NCBI GenBank assembly: GCA_027682205.1
Contig: JAQDAD010000005.1
Span: forward strand, 1-64,000
From: Streptococcaceae bacterium AF54-32pH5A
GTDB taxonomy: Bacteria > Bacillota > Bacilli > Lactobacillales > Streptococcaceae
Direction: 5' to 3'
DNA length: 64,000 nt
Shown piece by piece: positions 44,739 to 54,055 of the stretch. Under the pieces are notes generated by a model. The model worked only from the letters and a program-made list of their open reading frames with translations. It had not been told where the DNA came from and did no database searches. The position numbers were made by a program, and so were the translations under genes. How positions within the stretch are numbered: the stretch's first letter is position 1; the number at the start of each line of letters is the position of its first letter.

Positions 44739-46079
44739 ATGTCAGAAAAATCGCAATGGGGCTCGAAACTTGGCTTTATCCTAGCATCTGCTGGTTCAGC
44801 CATCGGGCTTGGTGCCGTTTGGAAGTTTCCCTACATGACTGCTGCCAACGGTGGAGGAGGCTTTTTACTAGTCTTTCTCATTTCTACCATTTTAATCGGT
44901 TTTCCTCTCCTGCTTGCTGAGTTTGCCCTTGGCCGTAGCGCTGGTGTTTCGGCTATCAAAACCTTTGGAAAACTTGGCAACAATAGCAAGTATAATTTTA
45001 TCGGTTGGATTGGTGCCTTTGCCCTCTTTATCCTCTTATCTTTCTACAGTGTTATCGGAGGATGGATTTTAGTCTATCTAGGCATTGAGTTTGGGAAATT
45101 GTTCCAGCTTGGTGGAACGGGTGATTATGCTCAGTTATTTACATCGATCATTTCAAATCCAGCCATTGCTCTAGGGGCTCAAGCTGCCTTTATCTTGTTG
45201 AATATCTTTATTGTATCACGTGGAGTACAAAAAGGGATTGAAAGAGCCTCAAAGGTTATGATGCCCCTGCTATTTATCATTTTTGTCATTATTATTGGAC
45301 GCTCTCTCAGTTTGCCAAATGCCATGGAAGGCGTTCTTTACTTCCTCAAACCAGACTTTTCAAAACTGACCAGTGCTGGTCTCCTCTATGCTCTAGGCCA
45401 ATCTTTCTTTGCCCTTTCTCTAGGGGTGACAGCCATGCTGACCTATGCTTCTTACTTGGACAAGAAAACCAATCTGGTCCAGTCAGGAATCTCCATTGTA
45501 GCCATGAATATCTCGGTATCCATCATGGCAGGTCTAGCCATTTTCCCAGCCATGTCAGCCTTCAACATCCAGTCTGAAGGGGGACCAAGTCTCCTCTTTA
45601 TCGTCTTGCCTCAACTCTTTGACAAGATGCCCTTTGGAACCATTTTCTACATCCTTTTCCTCTTGCTCTTCCTCTTTGCGACAGTCACTTCTTCAGTCGT
45701 CATGCTGGAAATCAATGTGGGCAATATCACCAACCAGGACAACAGCAAGCGGGCTAATTGGAGTGCCATTTTAGGAATTTTGACCTTTATTTTTGGAATT
45801 CCTTCAGCCCTATCTTACGGTGTTATGGCGGATATTCATATTTTGGGAAAGACCTTCTTTGACGCTATGGACTTCTTGGTTTCCAATCTCCTCATGCCAT
45901 TTGGAGCTCTCTGCCTTTCACTCTTTACAGGCTATATCTTTAAGAAAGCACTTGCCATGGAGGAACTCCATCTTGATGAAAGAACATGGAAACAGGGACT
46001 TTTCCAAGTCTGGCTCTTCCTTCTTCGTTTCGTCATTCCAATTATCATCATCGTGGTCTTTATCGCCCAATTTATGTAA
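44739..46079 (+). CDS. Sodium:neurotransmitter symporter family transporter
   Basis: 446 residues from ATG 44739 (GGAG 7 nt upstream); the longer in-frame start reads through the leader hairpin and is rejected. Twelve hydrophobic helices. The N-terminal family motif KLGFILASAGSAIGLGAVWKFPY (about 9-31) has the unwound helix-1 region used for substrate and sodium in LeuT-type carriers. It probably imports an amino acid with sodium. It is divergent from the TipA-like regulator and behind a possible attenuator. Confidence 0.93.
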   Translation: MSEKSQWGSKLGFILASAGSAIGLGAVWKFPYMTAANGGGGFLLVFLISTILIGFPLLLAEFALGRSAGVSAIKTFGKLGNNSKYNFIGWIGAFALFILLSFYSVIGGWILVYLGIEFGKLFQLGGTGDYAQLFTSIISNPAIALGAQAAFILLNIFIVSRGVQKGIERASKVMMPLLFIIFVIIIGRSLSLPNAMEGVLYFLKPDFSKLTSAGLLYALGQSFFALSLGVTAMLTYASYLDKKTNLVQSGISIVAMNISVSIMAGLAIFPAMSAFNIQSEGGPSLLFIVLPQLFDKMPFGTIFYILFLLLFLFATVTSSVVMLEINVGNITNQDNSKRANWSAILGILTFIFGIPSALSYGVMADIHILGKTFFDAMDFLVSNLLMPFGALCLSLFTGYIFKKALAMEELHLDERTWKQGLFQVWLFLLRFVIPIIIIVVFIAQFM

Positions 46080-46082
46080 TCA

Positions 46083-46114
46083 AAAAGGACTTGAGTAGTG
46101 AACTCAGGCCCTTT
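46083..46114 (+). terminator. Bidirectional terminator between the symporter gene and manA
   Basis: AAAGG-A-CTTGAG / TAGTGAA / CTCAGG-C-CCTTT with T-rich flank (TTTCTGTTTT) on the plus strand and A-run upstream. Confidence 0.7.
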
Positions 46115-46119
46115 CTGTT

Positions 46120-47064
46120 TTATGGATGACTAACAATCAATTCCAAACCTTTCCCTTCCAAGGTCCACGCTTCAACATCACTTGGTAGGATAAAGTGGCT
46201 ACCTTTTTGGATTGGATAGTTTTTTCCGTCAACAGTTAGCTGACCTTGACCAGCCAAGACACTCAATAAGCTGTAGTCAGCTGTCTTTTCAAAATCAACT
46301 TTTCCAGTGATTTCCCACTTGTAAACGGCGAAGAAATCATTGGATACAAGGAGAGTTGAAAGAAGGTCATCAGCCTTGATAGTCACCGGACGGCTATTTG
46401 CTGGTTCACCAATGTTCAAGACATCAATGGATTTTTCAAGGTGAAGCTCACGCAAGTTGCCCTTGTCATCCTTACGGTCAAAGTCATAGACACGATAGGT
46501 GGTATCGCTAGACTGTTGCGTTTCAAGGATTAAGATACCTGCACCGATAGCGTGCATGGTTCCGCTTGGTACATAGAAGAAATCTCCAGCCTTAACAGGG
46601 ACTTTTGTTAATAGACCATCCCAGTCTTTAGCTTCGATTTGCTGGCGGAGTTCTTCTTTTGATTTGGCATTGTGACCATAGATAATCTCTGAACCTTCAT
46701 CCGCTGCAATGATATACCAGCACTCTGTTTTTCCAAGTTCGCCTTCATGCTCGAGTCCGTAAACATCGTCTGGATGAACTTGGACACTGAGCCAGTCGTT
46801 GGCATCGAGAATTTTAGTCAAAAGTGGAAATACAGGTTCTGGACGATTGCCAAACAACTCACGGTGTTCCGCATACAAAGTAGCAAGGTCTGTTCCCTCG
46901 TAGCGACCATTGGCGACTTTAGAAACACCATTTGGATGAGCTGAGATGGCCCAGTATTCCCCGATTTTTTCACTTGGAATGTCGTAACCAAACTCATCAC
47001 GTAGCTTAGTCCCACCCCAGATTTTTTCTTGCATAACTGATTGTAAAAATAATGGTTCTGACAT
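46120..47064 (-). CDS. manA: Mannose-6-phosphate isomerase, type I (short form)
   Basis: 314 residues. The zinc site of cupin-like PMI is visible: VQVHPDD (about 98-104), GKTECWY (Glu), and the later His in VPSGTMHAIGAG. It interconverts mannose 6-phosphate and fructose 6-phosphate. The AGGAG ribosome site and a TGCTATAAT -10 (47095-47100) support the start. It is monocistronic. Confidence 0.95.
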   Translation of the reverse strand: MSEPLFLQSVMQEKIWGGTKLRDEFGYDIPSEKIGEYWAISAHPNGVSKVANGRYEGTDLATLYAEHRELFGNRPEPVFPLLTKILDANDWLSVQVHPDDVYGLEHEGELGKTECWYIIAADEGSEIIYGHNAKSKEELRQQIEAKDWDGLLTKVPVKAGDFFYVPSGTMHAIGAGILILETQQSSDTTYRVYDFDRKDDKGNLRELHLEKSIDVLNIGEPANSRPVTIKADDLLSTLLVSNDFFAVYKWEITGKVDFEKTADYSLLSVLAGQGQLTVDGKNYPIQKGSHFILPSDVEAWTLEGKGLELIVSHP

Positions 47065-47094
47065 GTCGATCTCCTGTCTGATTTTTCTCCCCTC

Positions 47095-47100
47095 ATTATA
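47095..47100 (-). promoter_or_regulatory. manA promoter (extended -10)
   Basis: TGC-TATAAT on the minus strand, 31 nt upstream of manA; -35 weak. Confidence 0.65.
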
Positions 47101-47191
47101 GCAAAAAGCTTGATCTAATTGAACTCTTTTTCACATCTTATAAAGTAGGGAGAAGATTTTATAAAAATAGTGAAGAAATCCCTTCTTATGC

Positions 47192-47197
47192 TATAAT
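47192..47197 (+). promoter_or_regulatory. Orphan plus-strand promoter-like element
   Basis: TATGC-TATAAT on the plus strand with no plus-strand gene downstream; it would transcribe antisense to the glyoxalase-like gene. It may be a leftover from a deleted gene or drive an antisense or small RNA. Confidence 0.35.
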
Positions 47198-47227
47198 TTT
47201 TGCTGGCTATCAAACTCTACTATGCCC

Positions 47228-47575
47228 TTATTTCATCCTATAAAAATCAATCACTAGACCAGCAGGCCCTCTAACTAATAAGGACTCTGTTCCCCAATCG
47301 GTTTCAGAAGGACCGTGTAAAATCTCAGTGCCAATCTCTTTTAACCGTTGGTAGTTCTGCTCTACATCCTCAACCTCAATGTGAAGAATGATTCCTGACT
47401 GAAAATTGTTCAAAGGAATCAGGTGATTTTGTGATAACATCAGACAGTGACTGCCAATCGTAAACTGAGCAAAAGCATCATCAACATAATCGGACCTTTT
47501 ATCCAAAAGCCGCTCCAAGTCAGCACAGACTTGGGGAACATCTGAAACAATAATATCCAATTGATTTAAATTCAT
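47228..47575 (-). CDS. Glyoxalase/bleomycin-resistance-like (VOC) protein
   Basis: 115 residues. One pair of beta-alpha-beta-beta-beta modules: LDIIVSDVPQVCADLERLL at the start and VEDVEQNYQRLKEIGTEI plus ...LLVRGPAGLVIDFY at the end. The first metal-ligand position typical of true glyoxalase I is not obvious, so it may be a divergent VOC enzyme or binding protein. The GGAGG ribosome site is good. It lies between the spxB terminator and manA. Confidence 0.85.
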   Translation of the reverse strand: MNLNQLDIIVSDVPQVCADLERLLDKRSDYVDDAFAQFTIGSHCLMLSQNHLIPLNNFQSGIILHIEVEDVEQNYQRLKEIGTEILHGPSETDWGTESLLVRGPAGLVIDFYRMK

Positions 47576-47590
47576 TTGTTATCCTCCACA

Positions 47591-47616
47591 AAAAGACCGG
47601 ATTGCTCCGATCTTTT
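47591..47616 (-). terminator. Terminator between spxB and the glyoxalase-like gene
   Basis: AAAAGATCGGA / GCAA / TCCGGTCTTTT (one mismatch pair) on the minus strand followed by TG-rich sequence, 15 nt before the next start. Confidence 0.6.
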
Positions 47617-47731
47617 CAAGTTCCGCTCTATGAAAATCAAAGAATAAACAAGGCGGAACCAAGTTTGATGGCAAACCTTTGCTCATCAAACTACGAAAAA
47701 TCCTTTGGGACTTTTTCTAGGCTCCGCACTA

Positions 47732-47770
47732 GATTCCATCATTGAAAATTAAGGTTTCAATGATGGAATC
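47732..47770. repeat. Perfect 16-bp inverted repeat downstream of spxB
   Basis: GATTCCATCATTGAAA at 47732-47747 and its exact complement at 47755-47770 with a 7-nt loop. It lacks a T-run, so it may protect the spxB mRNA 3' end. The adjoining stretch (about 47617-47731, TCTATGAAAATCAAAGAATAAACAAGG onward in outline) resembles intergenic repeat debris common in this genus, from memory only. Confidence 0.6.
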
Positions 47771-47831
47771 GTCGGAAGTAAAGCTCAGAATAAAGTCTAC
47801 AAGCTTTACATTTGATTTTCGACGAGAAGAA

Positions 47832-49607
47832 TTATTTGATTGCGCGTGATTGCAAACCTTCTTCTTCCAAGAAGAGACGGAATGGTACGAGTTCTTCTGC
47901 TTCGTATTTTTCCTTGAAGGCTTTGATTGCTTCTTCTGAGTGTTGTTTTGGATCCAACTCAAGTACTTCTACTGGAAGTGGACGGTGTTGAGTAATGCGA
48001 GCATCGATAACAACAGTTTTACCTTCTTTGTTGAGTTTCACAGCTTCTGCAACGACTGCGTCGATGTCTTCGATACGGTCTACTGTAAATCCAACAGCAC
48101 CTTGTGCTTCAGCGATTTTCGCGTAGTCAGCGTTAGGGAAGTCAACACCAAACAAGTGTTTGTTTGTGTCTTCGTATTTGTTCTTGATGAAGGCATACTC
48201 AGCATTTGAGAAGACAACGTTGATAACTGGAAGGTCGTATTGAACGTTGGTAATCACGTCTGGGTAGCACATGTTAAATGCACCGTCACCCATGATGTTC
48301 CACACTTGGCGATCAGGATTGTCTTTCTTAGCAGCGATACCACCAGGAAGGGCGATCCCCATTGTCGCAAAGAGTGGAGATGTGCGCCACATGTTCTTAG
48401 GTGTCATGTGAAGGTGACGAGTTGATGTTTGAGTTGAGTTACCTACGTCGATTGAGTAGATAGCGTCTTGGTCAGCGTGTTTGTTGATAGCATTGTAGAC
48501 TTGATACAATTGCAATTCACCCTCAGTTTTACCTTCGAGTTTGTTCATGTAATCACGCCAGTTTTGGTTGTTCTTAACATTTGCACGCCACCATGGAGTA
48601 GATTCTACTGGGTTTACTTTGTCAAGGATAGCTTTAGCTGCTTGACCTGCGTCACCAAGGATTGAAGCGTCAAGGGCATGGCGTTTACCAAGTTTGTAAG
48701 GATCGATATCCACTTGGATGAATTTTTCAGTGTTCTTGAAGGCTTCGTAAACTTCAGCAAATGGGAAGTTTGAACCAAGGAAAAGAACTGTGTCTGCTTC
48801 AAAGACCACTTCGTTGGCTGGTTTCCAACCAACACGGTAAGCAGAACCTGTCAAACCTTCATAGTTCCACTCAAAGGCTTCAAAGTTTTTACCAGTTGTG
48901 ATGATTGGTGCTTTGATTTTACGTGACAATTCAGTAATCACTTCACCTGCTTTAACACCACCGTAACCAGCGTAGATAACTGGACGTTCAGCGTTGTTCA
49001 AGATTTCAACCGCTTTGTCGATTTCAACTTCGTTCAAGGCAGGAGCGATGAATGAACGCTCGTATGAACCTGAACCGTAGTATGAGTTTTCGTCGATTTC
49101 TTGGAAACCGAAGTTTACTGGGATTTCAACAACAGCTGGACCTTTTTTAGAAACTGCAGCACGGCAAGCTTCGTCGATTACTTTTGGCAATTGCTCAGCG
49201 TAAGCTACACGTTTGTTGTAAACAGCGATACCGTTGTACATTGGGTTTTGGTTCAATTCTTGGAAAGCATCCATGTTGAGTTCGTTAACTGGACGTGATC
49301 CAAGGATAGCAAGGAATGGAGTGTTATCCATAGCTGCATCGTAAACACCGTTAATCAAGTGAGTCGCACCTGGACCACCTGAACCAACTGCAACCCCGAT
49401 TGAGCCGCCGAATTTAGCTTGCATAACCGCTGCAAGAGCACCTGTTTCTTCGTGGCGAACTTGCAAGAAGCGGATATCTTTGTCTTCAGCCAAAGCATCC
49501 ATGAGTGAGCTGAGTGTTCCTGATGGGATACCGTAGATTGTGTCTACACCCCATGTTTTCAATACGTTGAGCATTGCTGCAGATGCAGTAATTTTCCCTT
49601 GAGTCAT
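47832..49607 (-). CDS. spxB: Pyruvate oxidase
   Basis: 591 residues. The TPP-enzyme layout is: N-terminal Pyr domain with the activating Glu in [11 protein letters not shown] (about 56), a central FAD domain, and a C-terminal PP domain with GDGAFNM...[19 protein letters not shown] for magnesium/TPP. It converts pyruvate, phosphate and oxygen to acetyl phosphate, CO2 and hydrogen peroxide, the main peroxide source of mitis-group streptococci. Two cre-type sites lie upstream. The ribosome site is AAGGAGAG. It is monocistronic, with an inverted repeat and a terminator downstream. Confidence 0.98.
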   Translation of the reverse strand: MTQGKITASAAMLNVLKTWGVDTIYGIPSGTLSSLMDALAEDKDIRFLQVRHEETGALAAVMQAKFGGSIGVAVGSGGPGATHLINGVYDAAMDNTPFLAILGSRPVNELNMDAFQELNQNPMYNGIAVYNKRVAYAEQLPKVIDEACRAAVSKKGPAVVEIPVNFGFQEIDENSYYGSGSYERSFIAPALNEVEIDKAVEILNNAERPVIYAGYGGVKAGEVITELSRKIKAPIITTGKNFEAFEWNYEGLTGSAYRVGWKPANEVVFEADTVLFLGSNFPFAEVYEAFKNTEKFIQVDIDPYKLGKRHALDASILGDAGQAAKAILDKVNPVESTPWWRANVKNNQNWRDYMNKLEGKTEGELQLYQVYNAINKHADQDAIYSIDVGNSTQTSTRHLHMTPKNMWRTSPLFATMGIALPGGIAAKKDNPDRQVWNIMGDGAFNMCYPDVITNVQYDLPVINVVFSNAEYAFIKNKYEDTNKHLFGVDFPNADYAKIAEAQGAVGFTVDRIEDIDAVVAEAVKLNKEGKTVVIDARITQHRPLPVEVLELDPKQHSEEAIKAFKEKYEAEELVPFRLFLEEEGLQSRAIK

Positions 49608-49666
49608 AATGATAACTCTCCTTCAAATATTTTTAAAATTTGATTCATCCGTTTTCATATACTAAT

Positions 49667-49679
49667 TGGAAACGTTTCA
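49667..49679 (-). promoter_or_regulatory. cre-type site near the spxB promoter
   Basis: TGAAACGTTTCCA on the minus strand, 60 nt upstream of spxB, between a TTTGCT -35-like and a TATATG -10-like element. CcpA binding here would directly affect spxB transcription. Confidence 0.65.
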
Positions 49680-49768
49680 GCAAATTTTTACTCTACTACT
49701 TTACCACATTTGTTTTGGGTCTCCTAAGAATGTGCTCAGAAGTTTTGATTCTCTATTACAGTACAGTT

Positions 49769-49783
49769 TGAAAACGTTTTTCA
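49769..49783 (-). promoter_or_regulatory. Distal cre-type palindrome upstream of spxB
   Basis: TGAAAACGTTTTTCA, an almost perfect palindrome matching the CcpA consensus, about 160 nt upstream of the start codon, between copA and spxB. Confidence 0.65.
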
Positions 49784-49798
49784 GAACTGTTTTATAAT

Positions 49799-49822
49799 AA
49801 AAAGCGAGCAAGCTCGCTTTTA
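49799..49822 (-). terminator. Terminator at the copA stop codon
   Basis: AAAAGCGAGC-TT-GCTCGCTTTTT stem on the minus strand, overlapping the last codon(s) of copA. Confidence 0.8.
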
Positions 49823-52063
49823 GTCTATTTTACTAAAGTTTAGTAAGAGTGAACTAGTCAGAACAGATACAGAACTAAAGGCCATGGCTAGACCAGCCAG
49901 TTCTGGATTGAGAACGAGACCAATTCCTGAAAAGACTCCTGCTGCAATCGGAATGCCGGCGACATTGTAGATAAAGGCCCAGAAGAGGTTGAGCAGAATT
50001 CGATTAAAGGTTTTCTTACTCATGTCAAAGGCACGAACCACTCCTAGAAGGTTATTAGTTGTCAACACCAAATCTGCTGACTCGATGGCAATATCTGTTC
50101 CAGCTCCCATAGCAATCCCGACATCCGCTACACTGAGGGCAGGAGCGTCATTGATACCATCACCAACAAAGGCTACTTTTCCAGCTGATTGTAGTTTATG
50201 GATTTCATGGGCTTTTTCTTCTGGCAAGACACCTGCAATGACCTCTTCGATTCCAATCTGATCTGCAATGGCACGCGCCACTCCAGCATTATCCCCTGTC
50301 AGCATGACTGTTTTAAGTCCACGTTTTTTCAGCTGACTGATGGCTAACTTGGCATTTTCCTTGGGAATATCTTGCAGGGCAAGCAAGCCTTTGATTTCAT
50401 TGTCCACAGCCAAGTAGACAACTGTCTTAGCTTCTTTTTCTAGTTCCTCTAGTTTTTCTTGATAAGTGCTAGAAATGTTCATGCCATCCAGCATTTTAGC
50501 ATTTCCAAGCAGAACTTGTTTTCCATTGATTTGCCCTGAGACACCTTTTCCGTGCAAGGCTTGGAAATTTTCCACAGTTTGAATCTCAAGTCCAGCTTCA
50601 CTCGCTCGCTTGACAATGGCCTCAGCCAGTGGGTGTTGGGAAGCTTCTTCCAAGGAGGCTGCCAATCCAAGCACTTCTACTTCGTCGCCGATGATATCTG
50701 TTACCACAGGTTTCCCTTCCGTCAAAGTCCCAGTCTTATCAAAGACAATAGTTTGAACTTTTTGGATTTCCTGTAGAACCGTTCCATTTTTGAGGAGAAC
50801 CCCCATCTTGGCACTGCGACCTGTCCCCACCATAAGGGCCGTTGGTGTTGCAAGTCCTAGTGCACAAGGACAAGCGATAATCAAAACAGCCACCCCATAG
50901 AGAAGAGAAGAGACAAAGCTCGCTCCAAGCACGACTACACTATCCCTGAACAAGACAAACCATACCCAAAAGGTCACAATCCCTAAAATGACAACCGCTG
51001 GTACAAAAATCCCTGAAATCTTATCCGTCAAATCCTGAATTGGTGCTCGGCTGGTCTGGGCTTTCTTCACAAAGTCCACAATCTGAGCCAAAACTGTCTC
51101 TGAACCAACTTTTTCTGCCCTAAAAACAAGCGTTCCACTATTATTGATGGTGGAGCCAATGACGGTATCTCCAACTGTTTTGTCTACCGGCAGGCTCTCA
51201 CCTGTCACCATGGATTCGTCAATACTGGACACACCTTCGACTACAACACCATCAACCGCAATCTTTTCACCGGGACGCACTCGAATCAGATCACCTACCT
51301 TGACTTGCTCCAAGGGGACTTGAACATAGCGGTCATCACGCAAGACTTCTGCTGTTTTAGCTTGCAAGTCCAGTAGTTTCTCCACAGCTTGGGAAGTATT
51401 TTTCCGCATTTTTTCCTCAAAAACAGCTCCCAAAAGAACAAAGAAGAGGATAAATCCAGCACTTTCAAAGTAGACAGGAAGTCCAGTAAAGAGGGCAACT
51501 AGGCTATAGAGATAGGCCACTAGGGTTCCAAGAGCAACCAAGGTATCCATGTTTGCATTGTGCTTTTTAAAGCTGGCCCAAGCACTCTGAATATAAGGAC
51601 CACCTGCTGCTAGCATAATGGGTGTTGTGGCTAAAAAGGTGCCCCAACGCATGACTTGGTGACTAATTCCTCCTGTCGACATCCCAATCATGAGAATCAC
51701 AAGAGGCACAGTAAAGATACTAGTAATCCAAAAACGTTGCAAAAGTGACAAAGATTTTCGAGTCTTCTTAACGACTGTATAGCTTCCCTTTTGCATCTTC
51801 ATTCCACATGAAAATTCATGCTCACCCAACTCTTGAGGTGTGAAACGAATTGTCTTCTCTTCATCCACGCCGATTGGTTCCAAGATGCCTTCTTCTTCAA
51901 ACAGAATTTCCTTATAACAGTTTGAAGGAGTTGTACGATGAAAGGTAATTTCAGCTGGAATTCCTTTTTGAAGCTGGATATGGGCTGGATGGTAGCCTTT
52001 GTCTGCCGTGATACGGATTTTTTGAACACCATGTTCAAGACTTGCTTTTACAATTTCAGTCAT
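49820..52063 (-). CDS. copA: Copper-exporting P1B-type ATPase
   Basis: 747 residues. An N-terminal cupredoxin-like copper domain (about 1-100, [11 protein letters not shown]) replaces the usual heavy-metal-associated domain and matches the CupA protein encoded next door. Eight membrane helices, the CPC ion motif in [12 protein letters not shown], phosphorylation site [17 protein letters not shown] and [10 protein letters not shown] are intact. It pumps Cu(I) out. It is the third gene of copY-cupA-copA, 9 bp after cupA, under CopY control. Confidence 0.97.
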   Translation of the reverse strand: MTEIVKASLEHGVQKIRITADKGYHPAHIQLQKGIPAEITFHRTTPSNCYKEILFEEEGILEPIGVDEEKTIRFTPQELGEHEFSCGMKMQKGSYTVVKKTRKSLSLLQRFWITSIFTVPLVILMIGMSTGGISHQVMRWGTFLATTPIMLAAGGPYIQSAWASFKKHNANMDTLVALGTLVAYLYSLVALFTGLPVYFESAGFILFFVLLGAVFEEKMRKNTSQAVEKLLDLQAKTAEVLRDDRYVQVPLEQVKVGDLIRVRPGEKIAVDGVVVEGVSSIDESMVTGESLPVDKTVGDTVIGSTINNSGTLVFRAEKVGSETVLAQIVDFVKKAQTSRAPIQDLTDKISGIFVPAVVILGIVTFWVWFVLFRDSVVVLGASFVSSLLYGVAVLIIACPCALGLATPTALMVGTGRSAKMGVLLKNGTVLQEIQKVQTIVFDKTGTLTEGKPVVTDIIGDEVEVLGLAASLEEASQHPLAEAIVKRASEAGLEIQTVENFQALHGKGVSGQINGKQVLLGNAKMLDGMNISSTYQEKLEELEKEAKTVVYLAVDNEIKGLLALQDIPKENAKLAISQLKKRGLKTVMLTGDNAGVARAIADQIGIEEVIAGVLPEEKAHEIHKLQSAGKVAFVGDGINDAPALSVADVGIAMGAGTDIAIESADLVLTTNNLLGVVRAFDMSKKTFNRILLNLFWAFIYNVAGIPIAAGVFSGIGLVLNPELAGLAMAFSSVSVLTSSLLLNFSKID

Positions 52064-52072
52064 ATCATTCTC

Positions 52073-52444
52073 CTATTCTACAATCATCTTACCGTGCATC
52101 ATATTCATGCCACAAGAGAAACCATACTCTCCAGCCTGTTCAGGTGTGATTTCCACTACATACTCTTCACCCATAGGCAAGTCCGCATGCACTCCAAAAT
52201 CTGGGAAAACAATCTGATCTAGGCAGGGTGAAGGGTCCTTACGGTCAAAGACAATACGGGCTGGCACTGATTTCTTAAGAATAATCAACTCAGGCGTATA
52301 TCCCCCTTTGACTTCCACTCGAATCTCTTGGTAGCCCTTTTTTTGCTGAGCCTTTTGTCCAGATTTTTCAGGCTTTTTGAAAAACCAAATCAAGATAAAC
52401 GCGATAAGGGCAATACAAATAATGGTTACAATACTATTTAACAT
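52073..52444 (-). CDS. cupA: CupA, membrane-anchored copper chaperone
   Basis: 123 residues. One N-terminal membrane helix (about 3-22, IVTIICIALIAFILIWFF) and a cupredoxin-like domain with the copper ligands Cys in PSPCLDQIVF and the FSCGMNMMHGKM motif near the C-terminus. It buffers Cu(I) at the membrane and hands it to CopA. It lies 10 bp after copY. Confidence 0.95.
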   Translation of the reverse strand: MLNSIVTIICIALIAFILIWFFKKPEKSGQKAQQKKGYQEIRVEVKGGYTPELIILKKSVPARIVFDRKDPSPCLDQIVFPDFGVHADLPMGEEYVVEITPEQAGEYGFSCGMNMMHGKMIVE

Positions 52445-52454
52445 GACGTCTCCT

Positions 52455-52850
52455 TTACATACAATTGCATTTTACTTCTGTTACTGCGCTAGCTTTTTTC
52501 TTAGAAATCACAGCTTCTAAGTCTTCCAAGTCAGCCTGAGTAAAATCACATTCCATAATCAAATCAGCCACTAACTGCTTAATCCTACGGGAACAAACCT
52601 TGTCCTTGATATCTTGGACAAGTAAATCCCGACTTTGGTCCAAAGTTAAAAGGGCTGAATAGACAAAGAACTTGCCTTCTTTTTTCCTTGTCAGACACTC
52701 TTTCTCAACCAAACGAGCCAAAAGAGTTTGAATGGTCGACTTGGACCAGTCGAACCGCTCCGCCAGAACCCTGATCAAATCCCTACTGGTCTGTTCCCCC
52801 TGCATCCAAATAATCTTCATGACCTGCCATTCTGCATCTGAAATCTGCAT
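52455..52850 (-). CDS. copY: CopY copper-responsive repressor
   Basis: 131 residues from ATG 52850 (AGGAGG 7 nt upstream); a GTG two codons earlier overlaps the spacing region. The BlaI/MecI-type winged helix (ISDAEWQVMKIIWMQGEQTS, then FDWSKSTIQTLLARLVEKECL) is followed by a C-terminal metal-binding tail ending CNC. The first half of the usual CxC-x4-CxC hook appears replaced, leaving C in IMECDFTQ and the terminal KCNCM. It represses the operon until Cu(I) displaces zinc. Confidence 0.95.
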   Translation of the reverse strand: MQISDAEWQVMKIIWMQGEQTSRDLIRVLAERFDWSKSTIQTLLARLVEKECLTRKKEGKFFVYSALLTLDQSRDLLVQDIKDKVCSRRIKQLVADLIMECDFTQADLEDLEAVISKKKASAVTEVKCNCM

Positions 52851-52868
52851 AATCACACCTCCTAAATC

Positions 52869-52920
52869 TACATTTGTCGATTACAGTTATTAGTATACTC
52901 CTAAAATTTACATTTGTCAA
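52869..52920 (-). promoter_or_regulatory. cop promoter with two cop boxes
   Basis: TTGACA (52915-52920), 17-bp spacer, TATACT (52892-52897) on the minus strand. Two GACAAATGTA boxes (52909-52918 and 52869-52878) match the KACAnnTGTA CopY operator; one overlaps the -35 and the other lies just past the transcription start. Confidence 0.9.
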
Positions 52921-53013
52921 CTATAATTTTATTATTTTTTCGAAAAATAGAATTCTAATCATGTAACGAGAGATTTGCAGTCAAATTTTACTATATAAAC
53001 TATAAAAATATGC

Positions 53014-53019
53014 TATACT
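53014..53019 (+). promoter_or_regulatory. Promoter for the thiD riboswitch transcript
   Basis: TGC-TATACT on the plus strand about 21 nt upstream of the TPP aptamer; -35 weak. Confidence 0.6.
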
Positions 53020-53037
53020 GAAGAAAAAAGAAAACAA

Positions 53038-53135
53038 CCACTAGGGGTGCGTAAAGCTGAGATTAACGACTGTTAGATCCCTTTGACTCAATCTAGGTAA
53101 TGCTAGCTGATGGAAGTGGAAATGATAATGAGGAC
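53038..53135 (+). ncRNA. TPP riboswitch (THI element) upstream of thiD
   Basis: Conserved aptamer landmarks in order: AGGGGTGC, GCTGAGA, ATCCCTTTGACTCAATCTAGGTAATGC in outline, then GCTGATGGAAG. The following 75 nt contain a self-complementary GACTAGCTAGTC and a second GACTAGCTTG that can form alternative pairs, without a U-run, so control may act at translation of thiD. Confidence 0.9.
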
Positions 53136-53215
53136 TAGCTAGTCTTCTATTGCTTTCCTCAAACAGACTAGCTTGTTCTTGAGAATACAAACTTCAGTTG
53201 GTTGGGAGGTTTTAG

Positions 53216-54007
53216 ATGACTTATTTACCCGTTGCTCTAACCATTGCTGGGACAGACCCTAGTGGCGGTGCTGGTATTATGGCTGATTTGAAGTCATTCC
53301 AAGCTAGAGATGTCTATGGAATGGCCGTTGTGACCAGCCTTGTCGCTCAAAATACCAGAGGCGTTCAGCTAATAGAGCACGTCTCCAACCAAATGCTGGA
53401 AGCTCAATTGGATAGTGTCTTTTCAGATATCAAGCCTCAGGCTGTAAAAACTGGGATGTTGGCAACTACTGAGATCATGGAGATCATCCAACCCTACCTT
53501 AAAAAGCTAGACTGTCCCTATGTGCTTGACCCTGTTATGGTCGCTACGAGTGGGGACACCCTGATTGATTCCAGTGCCAGAGACTACCTAAAAACAAATC
53601 TGCTTCCCCTTGCAACCATTATCACTCCCAATCTTCCTGAAGCAGAAGAGATTGTTGGTTTTTCGATTCATGACCCAGAAGACATGCAGCGTGCTGGTCG
53701 CCTGATTTTAAAAGAATTTGGTCCTCAGTCCGTTGTTATCAAAGGTGGTCATCTGGAAGGTGGTGCCAAGGATTTCCTTTTTACCAAGGAGGAGCAATTT
53801 GTCTGGGAAAGTCCAAGAATTCAAACCTGTCACACCCATGGTACCGGATGTACCTTTGCTGCTGTGATTACGGCTGAACTAGCCAAGGGCAGAAGTATTT
53901 ACCAGGCAGTGGATAAGGCCAAGGCCTTTATCACAAAAGCCATCCAAGACGCTCCTCAACTCGGACATGGTTCTGGGCCAGTCAATCATACAACTTTTAA
54001 AGATTAA
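53216..54007 (+). CDS. thiD: Hydroxymethylpyrimidine/phosphomethylpyrimidine kinase
   Basis: 263 residues. Ribokinase-like fold with IAGTDPSGGAGIMADLK at the N-terminus, PVMVATSGDTLID in the middle, and the anion-hole/catalytic HTHGTGCTFAAVITAELA near 205. It phosphorylates HMP twice for thiamin. It is the only gene on its riboswitch transcript. GGGAGG ribosome site 8 nt upstream. Confidence 0.95.
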   Translation: MTYLPVALTIAGTDPSGGAGIMADLKSFQARDVYGMAVVTSLVAQNTRGVQLIEHVSNQMLEAQLDSVFSDIKPQAVKTGMLATTEIMEIIQPYLKKLDCPYVLDPVMVATSGDTLIDSSARDYLKTNLLPLATIITPNLPEAEEIVGFSIHDPEDMQRAGRLILKEFGPQSVVIKGGHLEGGAKDFLFTKEEQFVWESPRIQTCHTHGTGCTFAAVITAELAKGRSIYQAVDKAKAFITKAIQDAPQLGHGSGPVNHTTFKD

Positions 54008-54010
54008 GAA

Positions 54011-54053
54011 AAAAACTCTCTAGCTCCTACTTTAAGGGAATTAGAGAGTTTTT
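54011..54053 (+). terminator. Shared terminator between thiD and thiE
   Basis: Twelve-bp perfect stem AAAAACTCTCTA / TAGAGAGTTTTT with a 19-nt loop; serves both convergent transcripts. Confidence 0.85.
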
Positions 54054-54055
54054 GA

